A DNA stretch of 64,000 nucleotides from Brachybacterium avium (GCF_002216795.1 NZ_CP022316.1:3377205-3441204), one strand, 5' to 3'; positions 29,654-39,439 are shown, counted from the stretch's first letter. Notes: a model not told the origin generated them from the sequence alone. Translations and numbers: made by a program.

Positions 29654-29704
29654 GCGGCGGGCCACGGGGCGGGAGCGCCCGGGGACCCGGCTGACCCCTG
29701 CCGC

Positions 29705-30526
29705 TCAGCTCAGGGAGCTGCGCGGGGAGGGGTCGTCCGGCCGGGCGGTGAGGATGATCGGTGCACCATCGGTGATCTGCATCGTGTGCTCCGCATGGGC
29801 GCCGCGGGAGCCGTCGACCGAGAGCTGGGTCCAGCCGTCGCGCTCATCGACCCGCAGCTCGGAGGTGGTCGGCACCAGGAAGGGCTCGACCGTGATCAGC
29901 TGGCCGGCGAACAGCTCGATGCCGCCCCCGGGGGTGCCGTGATTGGGCACGAAGGGAGCCTCGTGCATGGTGCGTCCGACGCCGTGGCCGCCGAAGCGGT
30001 CGTTGATCGAATAGCCGAGTGCATGCGCCTCGTTCATGACCGCGTGCCCGATGTCCCCGACGGTGTTCCCGGCCCGCACCTGATCGATGCCGGCCCACAT
30101 CACCTGCTCGGTGTCGCGGATCAGCTGCTGATCCTCCTCGCGGGGCGTTCCCACGGTGATCGACAGGCAGGAGTCCGCGACCCACCCCTCGACCTCGACC
30201 GCGAAGTCCAGGGAGAGCAGGTCGCCGTCGGCCAGCACCCGGTCATAGGGGCGACCGTGGAGCACGCCGTCGTTGAGGGAGGTGCAGATGACGTGGCCGA
30301 AGGGCGAGGCCCCGAAGACGGGGTGGTAGTCGAGGTAGCAGCTGGTCGCCCCGGCGTCGCGGATCAACCGGTGCGCCTCCGCGTCGACCTCGAGCAGATT
30401 CCAACCCACCTCCACCTCCTCGCGCAGATGGGAGAGCACGGACGCGACGAACTCGCCCGCCGGGCGTGCCTGCTCGAGGGTGGGCAGCTCCTGCGTCGAG
30501 CTGCGGCGGCGTCGGCCGAGGATCAT
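29705..30526 (-). CDS. map: Methionine aminopeptidase, type I
   Basis: Removes the initiator methionine from new proteins using two metal ions. The 273-residue pita-bread fold shows the substrate His in ICTSLNDGVLHG, metal ligands in LSLDFAVEVEGWVADS (two Asp), GHGVGRTMHEAPFVPNHG (His), ITVEPFL (Glu) and AEHTMQI (Glu). All expected catalytic residues are present. The ATG at 30526 overlaps the ctaA stop (ATGA), so it is coupled to ctaA rather than to the ribosomal-protein operon where another map copy is common. It converges with dxs across about 50 bases. Confidence 0.93.
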   Translation of the reverse strand: MILGRRRRSSTQELPTLEQARPAGEFVASVLSHLREEVEVGWNLLEVDAEAHRLIRDAGATSCYLDYHPVFGASPFGHVICTSLNDGVLHGRPYDRVLADGDLLSLDFAVEVEGWVADSCLSITVGTPREEDQQLIRDTEQVMWAGIDQVRAGNTVGDIGHAVMNEAHALGYSINDRFGGHGVGRTMHEAPFVPNHGTPGGGIELFAGQLITVEPFLVPTTSELRVDERDGWTQLSVDGSRGAHAEHTMQITDGAPIILTARPDDPSPRSSLS

Positions 30527-31553
30527 CGTGCCTCCGTGGAGTCGTGGGTCAGGTGCGTGGCCGTGGCGGGGGAGCCGGCGTCCTGCCAGGTGACCAGCCG
30601 GGCACCCACCCAGGCGATGGTCGCGGCGAACAGGGCTGCACCGATCATGTGGAAGAACACCACCAGCTCGGGCAGGCCGAGGAAGTACTGGATGTAGCCG
30701 ACGATGCCCTGCGCGAGCGTGAGCGCCACCAGCCACCAGGCGGCGACGATCGCCTCCCGGCGGGCATGGGAACGGTGCAGGACCACCAGCAGCGCGGCGA
30801 GCAGCGCGCAGAAGACGTAGACCGCGACCGCGTGCATCCGGGCGGCGATCATCGGGTTCAGGGCGATCCGGGTGACGTCCCCGGCATCCCCGGAATGGGG
30901 CCCCGTCCCGGTGACGATCGTGCCCAGCACCAGGACCACGAAGCCCACCGCCGCCAGCGGGACGAACACCCTCATCGCCCGGGCGGGCACTGCGAGGTGC
31001 ATGCGTCCATCACCGTCGTACAGCCGCACCAGCAGCACCATCGAGACGGCACCCAGCAGCGGAGAGATCAGGAAATGCGGGCTGACCAGCCCGGGATGCA
31101 GATCGAGCCAGACCACGAAGGCGCCGATCATCGCCTGCAGCGCGGTGCCGATCAGCGGTATCCAGGCCAGGCGGCGGAAACCGGCGCCCTTGTGCCCCAA
31201 CCAGCGCCAGGTCACCAGCAGCACCGCGATCGCGAAGATGCTCAGCACCCCGGTCAGGGTCCGGTTCCCGAACTCCACGAACGGGTGGATGCCGGAGGCC
31301 ATGGTCAGCTCCGGGGTGAACTGGCCGGGCTTGCAGTTGGGCCAGGTGGAGCAGCCCAGACCGCTGCTCGTCAGCCGCACCGCGGCGCCGGAGAGGATGA
31401 TGCCCACCTGGCTGAGGAGGTTCCCCAGAACACGATGGCGGCCAGCCGAGCCCGGCGCTGCGGGCCCCAGGACGACAGACGGCGGTCGGGCAGCGTGGTG
31501 ATGCGGCCCTGTCGCTCGGGCAGGCGTGTCGCGGAATCGAGGGGGCGGGACAT
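30523..31553 (-). pseudogene. ctaA: Heme A synthase, frameshifted
   Basis: CtaA (COX15) oxidises heme O to heme A for cytochrome c oxidase. The main frame (from 31407) starts at GIILSGAAVRLTSSGLGCSTW and carries the heme-ligand histidines in the membrane helices. The N-terminus with ATG at 31553 (MSRPLDSATRLPERQG to IVFWG) is in a different frame. Adding one G to the coding-strand G4 run (C4 at 31423-31426) gives VFWGNLLSQVGIILSG, the normal first helix, and a 343-residue protein. Sequence error is likely. It overlaps map and is followed upstream by an ABC exporter, as in other actinobacteria. Confidence 0.85.
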
Positions 31554-31666
31554 GGGTCGAGTCTAGATTCTCCGACCGGGAGTTCGCTGGGCTCCGGGGC
31601 CGGATGCGACGGACGCCGCACCCGCTCCTGGCCGAGGGTGAGCGACCCGCCCGGGCGGGGCGTGTC

Positions 31667-32473
31667 TCAGCTGTCCGTCCACCGGAACCAGCGCACGACG
31701 GCGAGCACCCCGGCCACGGCCCAGACGACCAGCACCAGGGCGGAGCCGAGGGAGAAGGGCCCGGAGGCCAGGCAGGCCCGCAGCAGCTCGCCCAGGGCGC
31801 CCGAGGGCAGCAGGTCCACCAGGCCCCCCAGGATCCGGGGATAGGCCGAGGTCGGGAAGGCGATGCCGCCCACGGCGATCAGCAGCACGAACACCAGGTT
31901 GGAGACCGCGAGCACCGCCTCGGTGCGCAGGGTGCCCGCCACCAGCAGGCCGAGCGCGCCGAAGGCGATGGTGCCCGCCAGCCAGACCGGGAGCGCGCCG
32001 AGCAGGCCCAGCAGATCCGGCCGCCAGCCGATGATCAGGGCGATGATGCCCAGGATCACCACCTGCAGCACATGGGTGGCGAGGGTGGCCAGGATCTTCC
32101 CGGCGAGGTAGCCGCCCCGGCCCAGCGGCGTCGTCGCCACCCAGCGCAGCACCCCGTTGCGACGATCGAATCCGGTGATGATCGCCTGGGAGGTGAAGGA
32201 GGTGGAGATCAGCGCCGTGGCGAAGGTCGCCGCGACCGCGGTGTCGACCGCGGGGACGCCGTCCAGACGCCCCAGCGGGAGCAGCCACAGACCGATCAGC
32301 ACCAGCGCCGGCAGCGCGATCGCCACGGTGAGCTGCTCCCCGTTGGACAGCAGGATCCGGGTCTCCAGCGATGCATGGGCGAGGATCCGGCGCAGCGGCG
32401 TCGCAGGACGCGGGGTGCGATCGGTGCGGCCGGGAGTGGAATCCGGGATGGACGGGTCCCGCAGGGCAGTCAT
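31667..32473 (-). CDS. ABC transporter permease (ABC-2 type)
   Basis: A 268-residue membrane subunit with about six helices, including SLETRILLSNGEQLTVAIAL near the N-terminus and the ABC-2 style GIAFPTSAYPRILGGLVDLLPSGALGELLR near the C-terminus. It pairs with the ATPase whose stop overlaps its ATG (ATGA). This pair lies between ctaA and the suf genes in many actinobacteria; the substrate is not known. The frame is open far upstream, but the start at 32473 is fixed by the overlap and by homology. Confidence 0.88.
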   Translation of the reverse strand: MTALRDPSIPDSTPGRTDRTPRPATPLRRILAHASLETRILLSNGEQLTVAIALPALVLIGLWLLPLGRLDGVPAVDTAVAATFATALISTSFTSQAIITGFDRRNGVLRWVATTPLGRGGYLAGKILATLATHVLQVVILGIIALIIGWRPDLLGLLGALPVWLAGTIAFGALGLLVAGTLRTEAVLAVSNLVFVLLIAVGGIAFPTSAYPRILGGLVDLLPSGALGELLRACLASGPFSLGSALVLVVWAVAGVLAVVRWFRWTDS

Positions 32474-33399
32474 CGACGATCCTCCTCGAGCGCAGCTTTG
32501 TCCCCGGGACCCGGGATCCCGGATCCGCCCGGGACCGGGGCCGGGCGGTCCGCATCCATCAGGTCCAGTAGCACGCTCTCGAGGTCGGCCGCGCCGCCGG
32601 AGGTGATCTCCAGCCGGGCACCGTGCCGCGCGGCGGCGGCGCGCAGATCGGCCTCGAGCGCGGGGACCGTCTCCGGGTCGATGCCCGTGGCGGTGGCCTG
32701 GACCACCACAGCGCCGTCGGCGGAGCGGTGCTCGCTGATCACGTCCTGGACGGTGCCCGAGGCGAGCACGCGGCCGTGGGAGATCACGCGGACGGCATCG
32801 GCCAGTCCCACCACGTCGTCCATCAGATGGGTGGTGAGGATCACCGCGGTCCCGGTCCGGGCGAGGCCGCGGATCAGCTCGCGCACCCGCCGACGGATCG
32901 AGGGGTCCATCCCGGCGGTGGGCTCGTCCAGGAACACCAGATCCGGGCGTCCGATGATCGCCAGGGCGAGGGCCAGGCGCTGGCGCTGACCTCCCGAGAG
33001 GCGCCGCACCAGGGTGCGGGCGAAGCCGTCGATCCCCAGGTGCTCGGCGACCTCGTCGACATCCAGCGGCGCCGCATGCAGGCTCGCGCCGTAGCGCAGC
33101 AGCTGGATCGCGGAGGCACCGGAAGTCAGCCCGCCGTCCTGGATCATCACTCCGACCCGTGCCCGGTGCTGCGGGCTCGAGCGCCACGGATCGGCGCCGA
33201 GCACCCGCACTGCCCCGGCATCGGGACGCAGCAGCCCGGTGGCGCAGGAGATGGCGGTCGTCTTGCCGGCGCCGTTGGGGCCCAGCAGGGCGGTGACCGC
33301 GCCGCGCTCGGCGGACAGACTCAGCCCGTCCAGCGCACGGACGGAGCCGAAGCTGAGGGTGAGGTCGTCGGCGAAGAGGGCGGGGGAGGTGTCTTCCAT
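32470..33399 (-). CDS. ABC transporter ATP-binding protein
   Basis: A 309-residue ATPase with Walker A GPNGAGKTT, Q-loop VMIQDGGL, signature RLSGGQRQRLALALAI, Walker B LVFLDEPTAGMD and the H-loop LTTHLMDD. It is of the ABC-2 exporter class. A C-terminal extension of about 80 residues follows the nucleotide-binding domain. The ATG at 33399 is chosen over the upstream codon at 33459 because the conserved sequence starts there. It is cotranscribed with the permease. Confidence 0.92.
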   Translation of the reverse strand: MEDTSPALFADDLTLSFGSVRALDGLSLSAERGAVTALLGPNGAGKTTAISCATGLLRPDAGAVRVLGADPWRSSPQHRARVGVMIQDGGLTSGASAIQLLRYGASLHAAPLDVDEVAEHLGIDGFARTLVRRLSGGQRQRLALALAIIGRPDLVFLDEPTAGMDPSIRRRVRELIRGLARTGTAVILTTHLMDDVVGLADAVRVISHGRVLASGTVQDVISEHRSADGAVVVQATATGIDPETVPALEADLRAAAARHGARLEITSGGAADLESVLLDLMDADRPAPVPGGSGIPGPGDKAALEEDRR

Positions 33400-33504
33400 G
33401 GCGGCCCCATCGTAGGCCGCAACGGCTGCAGGGCACACCGCAGGTGAGCGGCTGGTCACCTGCCCAGGGGAGCTCGGCGGTGCCCTGCCGGCGCCCCCGA
33501 CGGC

Positions 33505-34554
33505 TCAGCGGCCGCTCACGTGCAGCGGTGTGTGCGCGGGATCCACCACCTCGGCGGCGAGCGGCGGCTGCGGTGCGGTGCCCTCAGGGCCCCAGGTCGC
33601 GGTCTCGAAGCGGTCACGGTCATGGCCCTCGAGCAGCGGGCTCAGGTCCGGGCCCAGCGGCACCACCTGGGTGGGGTTGATGTCCTCGTGCACGACGTAG
33701 TAGTGGCGCTTGATCTGCTCGAAGTCGACGGTGTCGCCGAACCCCGGGGTGGTGAACAGGTCCTTGGTGTAGTTCCACAGGTTCGGCATGCTCGCCAACG
33801 GCTGCCGGTTCGCCTTGAAGTGCCCGTGGTAGACGGGATCGAAGCGGATCAGCGTGGGGAACAGCCGCACATCGGCCTCGGTGATCGCGGGCCCCAGCAG
33901 GTAACGGCTGCGCCCCAGGCGCTCCTCGAGCTCGTCGAGGGCGGCCCATAGGGCGCGGAACTCGTCCTCGTAGACCTGCTGCGAGCCGGCGAAGCCGACC
34001 TTGTACACGCCGTTGTTCACACGATGGAGCATCCACCTGCTCAGCGCGTCGATCTCCGCGCGCTGCGCGACGGGGTAGAGGTCCGGGGCGCCGTCGCGGT
34101 GATGCTCGGTCCACTCGGCGGTGAAGTCGAGGGTGATCTGCTGGAAGTCATTGGTCACCACGGCCCTGCTGGGCACGTCCACGACGGCGGGCACCGTGAT
34201 GCCGCGCGGGTAGTCGGGGAACCGGGCGAAGTACGCCTGCTGGAGCCGTTCGTAGCCGAGCACCGGGTCGACCCCGCCCTCGTCGAGGTCGAAGGTCCAG
34301 GAGCGCTTGTCATGGGTGGGCCCGGGCATGCCCACGGAGAGCGCGTCCTCCAGCCCCAGCAGCCGGCGCGAGATCAGGGTGCGATTGGCCCACGGGCAGG
34401 CACGCGCGGCGATCAGGCGGTAGCGACCGGCCTCGACGGGCCAGCCGTCGCGGCCATCGCGCGTGATCCGATCATCGATGTAGGACATGTCGCGGTCGAA
34501 GGATTCCCCCTTCGTGACATAGGAGCCGTGGGTGGAGTTCTCCTGGGTGGTCAT
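33505..34554 (-). CDS. Glutathione S-transferase-like protein (glutathionyl-hydroquinone reductase family)
   Basis: A 349-residue xi-class (ECM4-type) thiol reductase-like protein. The N-terminal thioredoxin fold carries the catalytic Cys in ARACPWANRTL near residue 53, and the conserved C-terminal helical domain has ITEADVRLFPTLIRFDPVYHGHFKAN. The family reduces glutathionyl-hydroquinones. Since actinobacteria mostly use mycothiol, the real thiol partner is uncertain. It is divergent from sufR, and the AT-rich gap between may hold shared control. Confidence 0.9.
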   Translation of the reverse strand: MTTQENSTHGSYVTKGESFDRDMSYIDDRITRDGRDGWPVEAGRYRLIAARACPWANRTLISRRLLGLEDALSVGMPGPTHDKRSWTFDLDEGGVDPVLGYERLQQAYFARFPDYPRGITVPAVVDVPSRAVVTNDFQQITLDFTAEWTEHHRDGAPDLYPVAQRAEIDALSRWMLHRVNNGVYKVGFAGSQQVYEDEFRALWAALDELEERLGRSRYLLGPAITEADVRLFPTLIRFDPVYHGHFKANRQPLASMPNLWNYTKDLFTTPGFGDTVDFEQIKRHYYVVHEDINPTQVVPLGPDLSPLLEGHDRDRFETATWGPEGTAPQPPLAAEVVDPAHTPLHVSGR

Positions 34555-34603
34555 CAGCGGTCCTCCGGGTCGGTGGCGCTCCGGGAGCGATACGGAACGG
34601 ACG

Positions 34604-34632
34604 CCATATTAGTTGAATGTGAATATATATGG
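34604..34632. promoter_or_regulatory. AT-rich inverted repeat between the GST-like gene and sufR
   Basis: CCATAT (34604-34609) and ATATGG (34627-34632) flank a 17-base AT-rich centre about 50 bases upstream of the minus-strand GST-like gene, in a sharp AT-rich dip. It may overlap that gene's promoter (TAATAT on the minus strand). Candidate operator only. Confidence 0.4.
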
Positions 34633-34740
34633 AAGTGCAGGAGGTCCGCTCCTGCGCTGCAGAGCATGAATTGGCTGGTAAGGGCACCCTTGGTGCTGTG
34701 CCACACAGCGGACGGCAGGGATTTGGCAAGCCTTCTGTTG

Positions 34741-34746
34741 TAAAAT
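34741..34746 (+). promoter_or_regulatory. -10 element for the suf operon
   Basis: TAAAAT lies 32 bases before the sufR GTG, leaving room for the ribosome binding site GGGAGGAGG. I see no clear -35, as expected for a regulated promoter. Confidence 0.5.
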
Positions 34747-34777
34747 GAATTCTGTGCATCGACGGGAGGAGGCAACA

Positions 34778-35515
34778 GTGACCGCATCTGAGTCCGCACC
34801 GGGCATCGCGCAGACCACGCGCGAGCGTCTCGTCCAGGACATCTCCGCCCACGGCCCGATCACGGCGCGGCAGCTGGCCGAGCGCTTCGACCTCACCAGC
34901 GCCGCGGTGCGACGTCATCTCGCGGCACTCGAGGCCGATGGGATCATCGCCGAGCACGTGATGCCGGCCAGCCCTCGCGGCCGCGGCCGCCCCAGCAAGT
35001 CCTTCGTGCTCTCTCAGTCCGCGCATGAGGACCTGCCCGGGGGGTACGACGAGATGGCCGTGATGGCGGTGGACGAGCTCGCTCGGATCGGTGGAGAGGA
35101 TGCGGTGACCGCCCTGGCGGAGCGCCGCATCGCCGACTGGGAGAGCACCGTCGCCGAGAGGGTCGCGCAGCGCGAGGCGGCGGGGGAGACCGTCACCTCC
35201 GTGCGCAAGCTCGAGCTGCTCGCCGAGCTGCTCACCGATCGGGGGTACGCCACCACGGCGCGCCCCCTGCATGTGCCGCTGCCGGCCAGGGGTGCGCACT
35301 CCGGCGCCGCTGCGCGTACGCTCGTGACGGCCCAGCTGTGCCACGGGCACTGCCCCGTTCTCGATGTCGCCGCAGATCATCCAGAGCTGTGCGAGGCCGA
35401 GACCCGGGCCATCTCCCGCATCATCGGAGCGCCCGTCCAACGCCTCGCCACCCTGGCGCAGGGCGCCCACGCCTGCACGACACACATTCCACTCACAGAG
35501 GGAAGGACACCATGA
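34778..35515 (+). CDS. sufR: Fe-S cluster-sensing suf operon repressor SufR
   Basis: A 245-residue DeoR/ArsR-like regulator that binds a [4Fe-4S] cluster and represses the suf operon when clusters are sufficient. The N-terminal winged helix is [20 protein letters not shown], followed by a dimerisation part and the C-terminal Cys/His-rich cluster site [18 protein letters not shown] and HACTTHI. I prefer the GTG at 34778, which has GGGAGGAGG 6 bases upstream, over the ATG at 34745 lying only a few bases past the -10. Its stop overlaps the sufB start (ATGA), so it heads the operon. Confidence 0.93.
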   Translation: MTASESAPGIAQTTRERLVQDISAHGPITARQLAERFDLTSAAVRRHLAALEADGIIAEHVMPASPRGRGRPSKSFVLSQSAHEDLPGGYDEMAVMAVDELARIGGEDAVTALAERRIADWESTVAERVAQREAAGETVTSVRKLELLAELLTDRGYATTARPLHVPLPARGAHSGAAARTLVTAQLCHGHCPVLDVAADHPELCEAETRAISRIIGAPVQRLATLAQGAHACTTHIPLTEGRTP

Positions 35516-36939
35516 CGAGCGCACCAGAAAAGCTCTCGCAGGACGAGATCATCGACTCCATGGGCCAGTACGCCTTTGGCTGGCACGACGAGGACTCCGC
35601 CGGGGCCAATGCGCGCCGCGGGCTGTCCGAGGACGTCGTGCGCGACATCTCGGCCCGCAAGGATGAGCCCGAATGGATGCTCGAGCGCCGCCTGAAGGCG
35701 CTCAAGCTCTTCGACAAGAAGCCGATGCCCACCTGGGGACCGGACCTGTCGGGCATCGCCTTCGACCACATCAAGTACTTCGTCCGCTCCACCGAGAAGC
35801 AGGTCACCTCCTGGGAGGACCTGCCGGCGGACATCAAGGAGACCTACGACCGCCTGGGCATCCCCGAGGCGGAGAAGCAGCGCCTCGTCGCCGGCGTCGC
35901 CGCTCAGTACGAGTCCGAGGTCGTCTACCACCAGATCCGTGAGGACCTGGAGGAGCAGGGCGTCATCTTCCTGGACACGGACACCGCGCTCAAGGAGCAC
36001 CCGGAGCTGTTCAAGGAGTACTTCGGCACCGTCATCCCCTCGGGTGACAACAAGTTCTCCGCGCTGAACACGGCCGTCTGGTCCGGCGGCTCCTTCGTGT
36101 ACGTCCCCAAGGGCGTCCACGTCGAGATCCCGCTGCAGGCCTACTTCCGGATCAACACCGAGAACATGGGCCAGTTCGAGCGGACGCTGATCATCGCCGA
36201 CGAGGGCTCCTACGTGCACTACGTGGAGGGCTGCACCGCCCCGATCTACAACTCCGACTCGCTGCACAGCGCGGTCGTCGAGATCATCGTGAAGAAGGAC
36301 GCGCGCGTCCGGTACACGACGATCCAGAACTGGTCGAACAACGTCTACAACCTGGTCACCAAGCGCACCACGGTCGAGCAGGGCGGTGTCATGGAGTGGG
36401 TCGATGGCAACATCGGCTCCAAGGTCACCATGAAGTACCCGGCCGTCTGGCTGATGGGCGAGCACGCCCGCGGAGAGACGCTCTCGGTCGCCTTCGCCGG
36501 CGAGGGCCAGAACCAGGACACCGGTTCGAAGATGGTGCACCTGGCACCGCATACCTCGAGCTCGATCGTCTCGAAGTCGGTCTCGCGCAGCGGCGGGCGC
36601 AGCACCTACCGCGGGCTGGTCCAGGTGATGCCGGGCGCCGAGCACTCGGCCTCGACCGTGCTGTGCGATGCGCTGCTGGTGGACACCATCTCGCGCACCG
36701 ACACCTACCCCTACGTTGACGTCCGCGTCGACGACGTCCAGATGGGCCATGAGGCCACGGTCTCCAAGGTCTCCGAGGAGCAGCTCTTCTACCTGATGAG
36801 CCGCGGCATGGAGGAGACCGAGGCGATGGCCATGATCGTGCGCGGGTTCATCGAGCCCATCGCGCGCGAGCTCCCGATGGAGTACGCCCTCGAACTGAAC
36901 CGCTTGATCGAGCTGCAGATGGAAGGAGCAGTCGGTTGA
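35512..36939 (+). CDS. sufB: Fe-S cluster assembly protein SufB
   Basis: A scaffold subunit of the SufBCD complex that assembles Fe-S clusters. The 475-residue protein has the beta-helix core typical of SufB, with [54 protein letters not shown] (the EGC Cys region) and the C-terminal [22 protein letters not shown] shared with SufD. No intein interrupts it, unlike some mycobacterial homologues. The ATG at 35512 overlaps the sufR stop; its TGA overlaps the sufD ATG. Confidence 0.97.
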   Translation: MTSAPEKLSQDEIIDSMGQYAFGWHDEDSAGANARRGLSEDVVRDISARKDEPEWMLERRLKALKLFDKKPMPTWGPDLSGIAFDHIKYFVRSTEKQVTSWEDLPADIKETYDRLGIPEAEKQRLVAGVAAQYESEVVYHQIREDLEEQGVIFLDTDTALKEHPELFKEYFGTVIPSGDNKFSALNTAVWSGGSFVYVPKGVHVEIPLQAYFRINTENMGQFERTLIIADEGSYVHYVEGCTAPIYNSDSLHSAVVEIIVKKDARVRYTTIQNWSNNVYNLVTKRTTVEQGGVMEWVDGNIGSKVTMKYPAVWLMGEHARGETLSVAFAGEGQNQDTGSKMVHLAPHTSSSIVSKSVSRSGGRSTYRGLVQVMPGAEHSASTVLCDALLVDTISRTDTYPYVDVRVDDVQMGHEATVSKVSEEQLFYLMSRGMEETEAMAMIVRGFIEPIARELPMEYALELNRLIELQMEGAVG

Positions 36940-38258
36940 TGACGACCACCGATGTGAAGGGCGCGGAGAGCGCCGGGGACCCTACGGCGAACGAGGCTGT
37001 CGGCCACGCGGCCGGCGCGGCCCCGGTCGCCGCCAGCTCCGCGATCGACGGCTCCGACGTCGCCTCGCCCGAGCTGGAGGAGGAGAACCTGACCCTGCCG
37101 GGGCAGGAAGTCTCCGCTGCCCACGCCGCACTGAACCGTGGCGCCCGCAAGCGCTCCTTCGAGGTCTCCGACCACGAGGTCCCCAAGAGCGATATCGAGG
37201 AGTGGCGCTTCACCCCGCTGCGTCGCTTCGCGGCCCTGTTCCAGGATGTCGCCACCGATGATCGCGAGGGCGATCCCGCGGTCGACTACCAGATCAGCAC
37301 CCCTGAGGGAGCTCCCGAGGCCTCGACGCTCGCGATCGGCGAGGCTCCCCGCGGCACCGTCCTGGTGCCCGAGGACCTCCCCACCGCCGTCGCCTCGGCA
37401 CGCACCGAGCAGGCGCTGCACCTGGTCGCCGAGAAGAACACCGCTTACGATGCGCCGTTCCGGGTGGACATGATCGGCCGCGGCGCCGACCGTCGTGCCA
37501 ATGCGCACCTCGTGCTGGAGGCGCAGGAATCCTCCTCGGCGACGTTCATCCTCAACCACAGCGGCGCTGCGCAGTACGCGCAGAACGTCGAGATGATCGT
37601 CGGCGACAACGCGCAGATGACCGTCATCACCCTGCTCGACTGGGACGACGACGCCGTGCACATCTCCACCCATCACTCCCGGGTGGGACGGGACTCCCGC
37701 CTCAAGCACATCGCGGTCACCCTCGGAGGCAGCGCCGTGCGCCTGAACTCCATCGGTGAGTACGCGGCGCCCGGCGGCGAGATCGAGAAGCTGGGTCTGT
37801 ACTTCTCCGACGAGAACCAGTTCTTCGAGAACCGTCTCTTCGTGGACCACAGCGCACCGAACTGCGTCTCCAACGTCGCTTACAAGGGTGCGCTGCAGGG
37901 CAAGAACGCCCGCTCGGTGTGGGTCGGCGACGTGCTGATCCGCAAGGAGGCCGAGGGCACCAACACCTACGAGCTCAACCGCAACCTGGTGCTCACCGAG
38001 GGCGCGCGCGCCGACTCGGTGCCGAACCTCGAGATCGAGACCGGTGAGATCGAGGGTGCGGGCCATGCCGCTGCGACGGGTCGTTTCGACGACGAGCAGC
38101 TGTTCTACCTGCGTGCCCGCGGCATCCCCGAGATCGAGGCCCGTCGTCTGGTGGTGCGCGGCTTCTTCGCCGAGATCATCCAGCAGATCGACGTGCCCGA
38201 GATCCGCGAGCGCCTCTCGGCCTCCATCGAGGACGAGCTCGCACGGAGCATGAACTGA
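36939..38258 (+). CDS. sufD: Fe-S cluster assembly protein SufD
   Basis: The second beta-helix subunit of SufBCD, which with SufB forms the platform for cluster assembly. The 439 residues include an Ala/Glu-rich variable N-terminus of about 75 residues, KSDIEEWRFTPLRRF, the conserved HSRVGRDSRLKHIAVTLGG, VDHSAPNCVSNVAYKGALQG with the conserved His and Cys, and the C-terminal FYLRARGIPEIEARRLVVRGFF. The ATG at 36939 shares a base with the sufB stop (TGATG). Confidence 0.96.
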   Translation: MTTTDVKGAESAGDPTANEAVGHAAGAAPVAASSAIDGSDVASPELEEENLTLPGQEVSAAHAALNRGARKRSFEVSDHEVPKSDIEEWRFTPLRRFAALFQDVATDDREGDPAVDYQISTPEGAPEASTLAIGEAPRGTVLVPEDLPTAVASARTEQALHLVAEKNTAYDAPFRVDMIGRGADRRANAHLVLEAQESSSATFILNHSGAAQYAQNVEMIVGDNAQMTVITLLDWDDDAVHISTHHSRVGRDSRLKHIAVTLGGSAVRLNSIGEYAAPGGEIEKLGLYFSDENQFFENRLFVDHSAPNCVSNVAYKGALQGKNARSVWVGDVLIRKEAEGTNTYELNRNLVLTEGARADSVPNLEIETGEIEGAGHAAATGRFDDEQLFYLRARGIPEIEARRLVVRGFFAEIIQQIDVPEIRERLSASIEDELARSMN

Positions 38259-38596
38259 TGTCGGACGCCTTCGTCCCCGTCGCCGCCCTGGCGGACCTCG
38301 CCCCCGGCGAGGCCATCGACGTCGCCATCGGCGACCTCGAGATCGCCCTGGTGCGCGACGAGGACGGCGGCGTCCACGCCCTCGAGGACGTCTGCTCGCA
38401 CGACGAGATCGCGCTGAGCGACGGCGACGTCGAGGGATGCACCATCGAATGCTGGAAGCACGGCAGCCAGTTCGATCTGGTCACAGGTCGACCCCTGCAG
38501 CTGCCGGCCGTCCTTCCCGTGCGGGTGTTCCCCGTGCGCATCGACGAGAGCAGCGGCACGATCCTGGTGGATCCGACCGCGGCTCCCGCCACCTGA
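38258..38596 (+). CDS. Rieske [2Fe-2S] ferredoxin in the suf operon
   Basis: A 112-residue Rieske ferredoxin of the non-haem oxygenase type. The cluster ligands are CSHDEIALSDG (Cys-x-His, near residue 47) and CWKHGSQF (Cys-x2-His, near residue 66). It sits between sufD and sufC, with its ATG overlapping the sufD stop (TGATG), as is common in actinobacteria. It may pass electrons during cluster assembly or repair; that role is inference. Databases often misname it a phenylpropionate dioxygenase ferredoxin, which the context does not support. Confidence 0.92.
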   Translation: MSDAFVPVAALADLAPGEAIDVAIGDLEIALVRDEDGGVHALEDVCSHDEIALSDGDVEGCTIECWKHGSQFDLVTGRPLQLPAVLPVRVFPVRIDESSGTILVDPTAAPAT

Positions 38597-38671
38597 ACAC
38601 TTCGGGCACCGCCTGCGGCGCCCATCCGTCGTCACGAATCCACCAGCACCACTGGTCAAGGAGAACCACTT

Positions 38672-39427
38672 ATGTCGATTCTGGAGATCAAGAACCTCCA
38701 CGCCACCGTCGAGACCCCCGAGGGCACCAAGGAGATCCTCAAGGGTGTGGACCTCACCATCAAGTCCGGTGAGACCCACGCGATCATGGGCCCCAACGGC
38801 TCCGGCAAGTCCACCCTCGCCTACGCGGTCGCCGGTCACCCCAAGTACCAGATCACCGATGGCGAGGTCACCCTCGACGGTGAGGACGTGCTCGAGATGA
38901 GCGTGGATGAGCGAGCTCGCGCCGGCCTCTTCCTCGCCATGCAGTACCCCGTCGAGGTCCCCGGCGTCACCGTCTCGAACTTCCTGCGCACCGCCAAGAC
39001 CGCAGTCGACGGCGAAGCCCCCTCGCTGCGCACCTGGGTCAAGGACGTCAAGGGCGCGATGACGGACCTGAAGATGGATACCGTCTTCGCCGAGCGCAAC
39101 GTCAACGAGGGTTTCTCCGGCGGTGAGAAGAAGCGCCACGAGATCCTGCAGATGCAGCTGCTGAAGCCCGGCATCGCGATCCTCGACGAGACCGACTCCG
39201 GCCTCGACGTGGACGCGCTGCGCGTGGTCTCCGAGGGCATCAACCGCGCCAAGGAGAACACCGAGGTGGGCATCATGCTGATCACCCACTACACGCGGAT
39301 CCTGCAGTACGTGACGCCGGACCACGTCCACGTCTTCGTCAACGGAAGGGTCGCCGAGCAGGGCGGCCCGGAGCTGGCCGAGCGCCTCGAGGCCGAGGGC
39401 TACGACCGGTACCTCGTCGGCGCCTGA
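38672..39427 (+). CDS. sufC: Fe-S cluster assembly ATPase SufC
   Basis: The ABC-type ATPase of SufBCD. The 251-residue protein has Walker A GPNGSGKSTLAYAVAGH, the SufC-typical GLFLAMQYPVEVPGV, signature GFSGGEKKRHEILQM, Walker B IAILDETDSGLDVDAL and H-loop LITHYTRIL. A separate ribosome binding site (AAGGAGAA) lies upstream after a 75-base gap. It is normally followed by sufS and sufU, but here a terminator and the DUF59 gene come next. Confidence 0.97.
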   Translation: MSILEIKNLHATVETPEGTKEILKGVDLTIKSGETHAIMGPNGSGKSTLAYAVAGHPKYQITDGEVTLDGEDVLEMSVDERARAGLFLAMQYPVEVPGVTVSNFLRTAKTAVDGEAPSLRTWVKDVKGAMTDLKMDTVFAERNVNEGFSGGEKKRHEILQMQLLKPGIAILDETDSGLDVDALRVVSEGINRAKENTEVGIMLITHYTRILQYVTPDHVHVFVNGRVAEQGGPELAERLEAEGYDRYLVGA

Positions 39428-39439
39428 GCCCACCGGACC

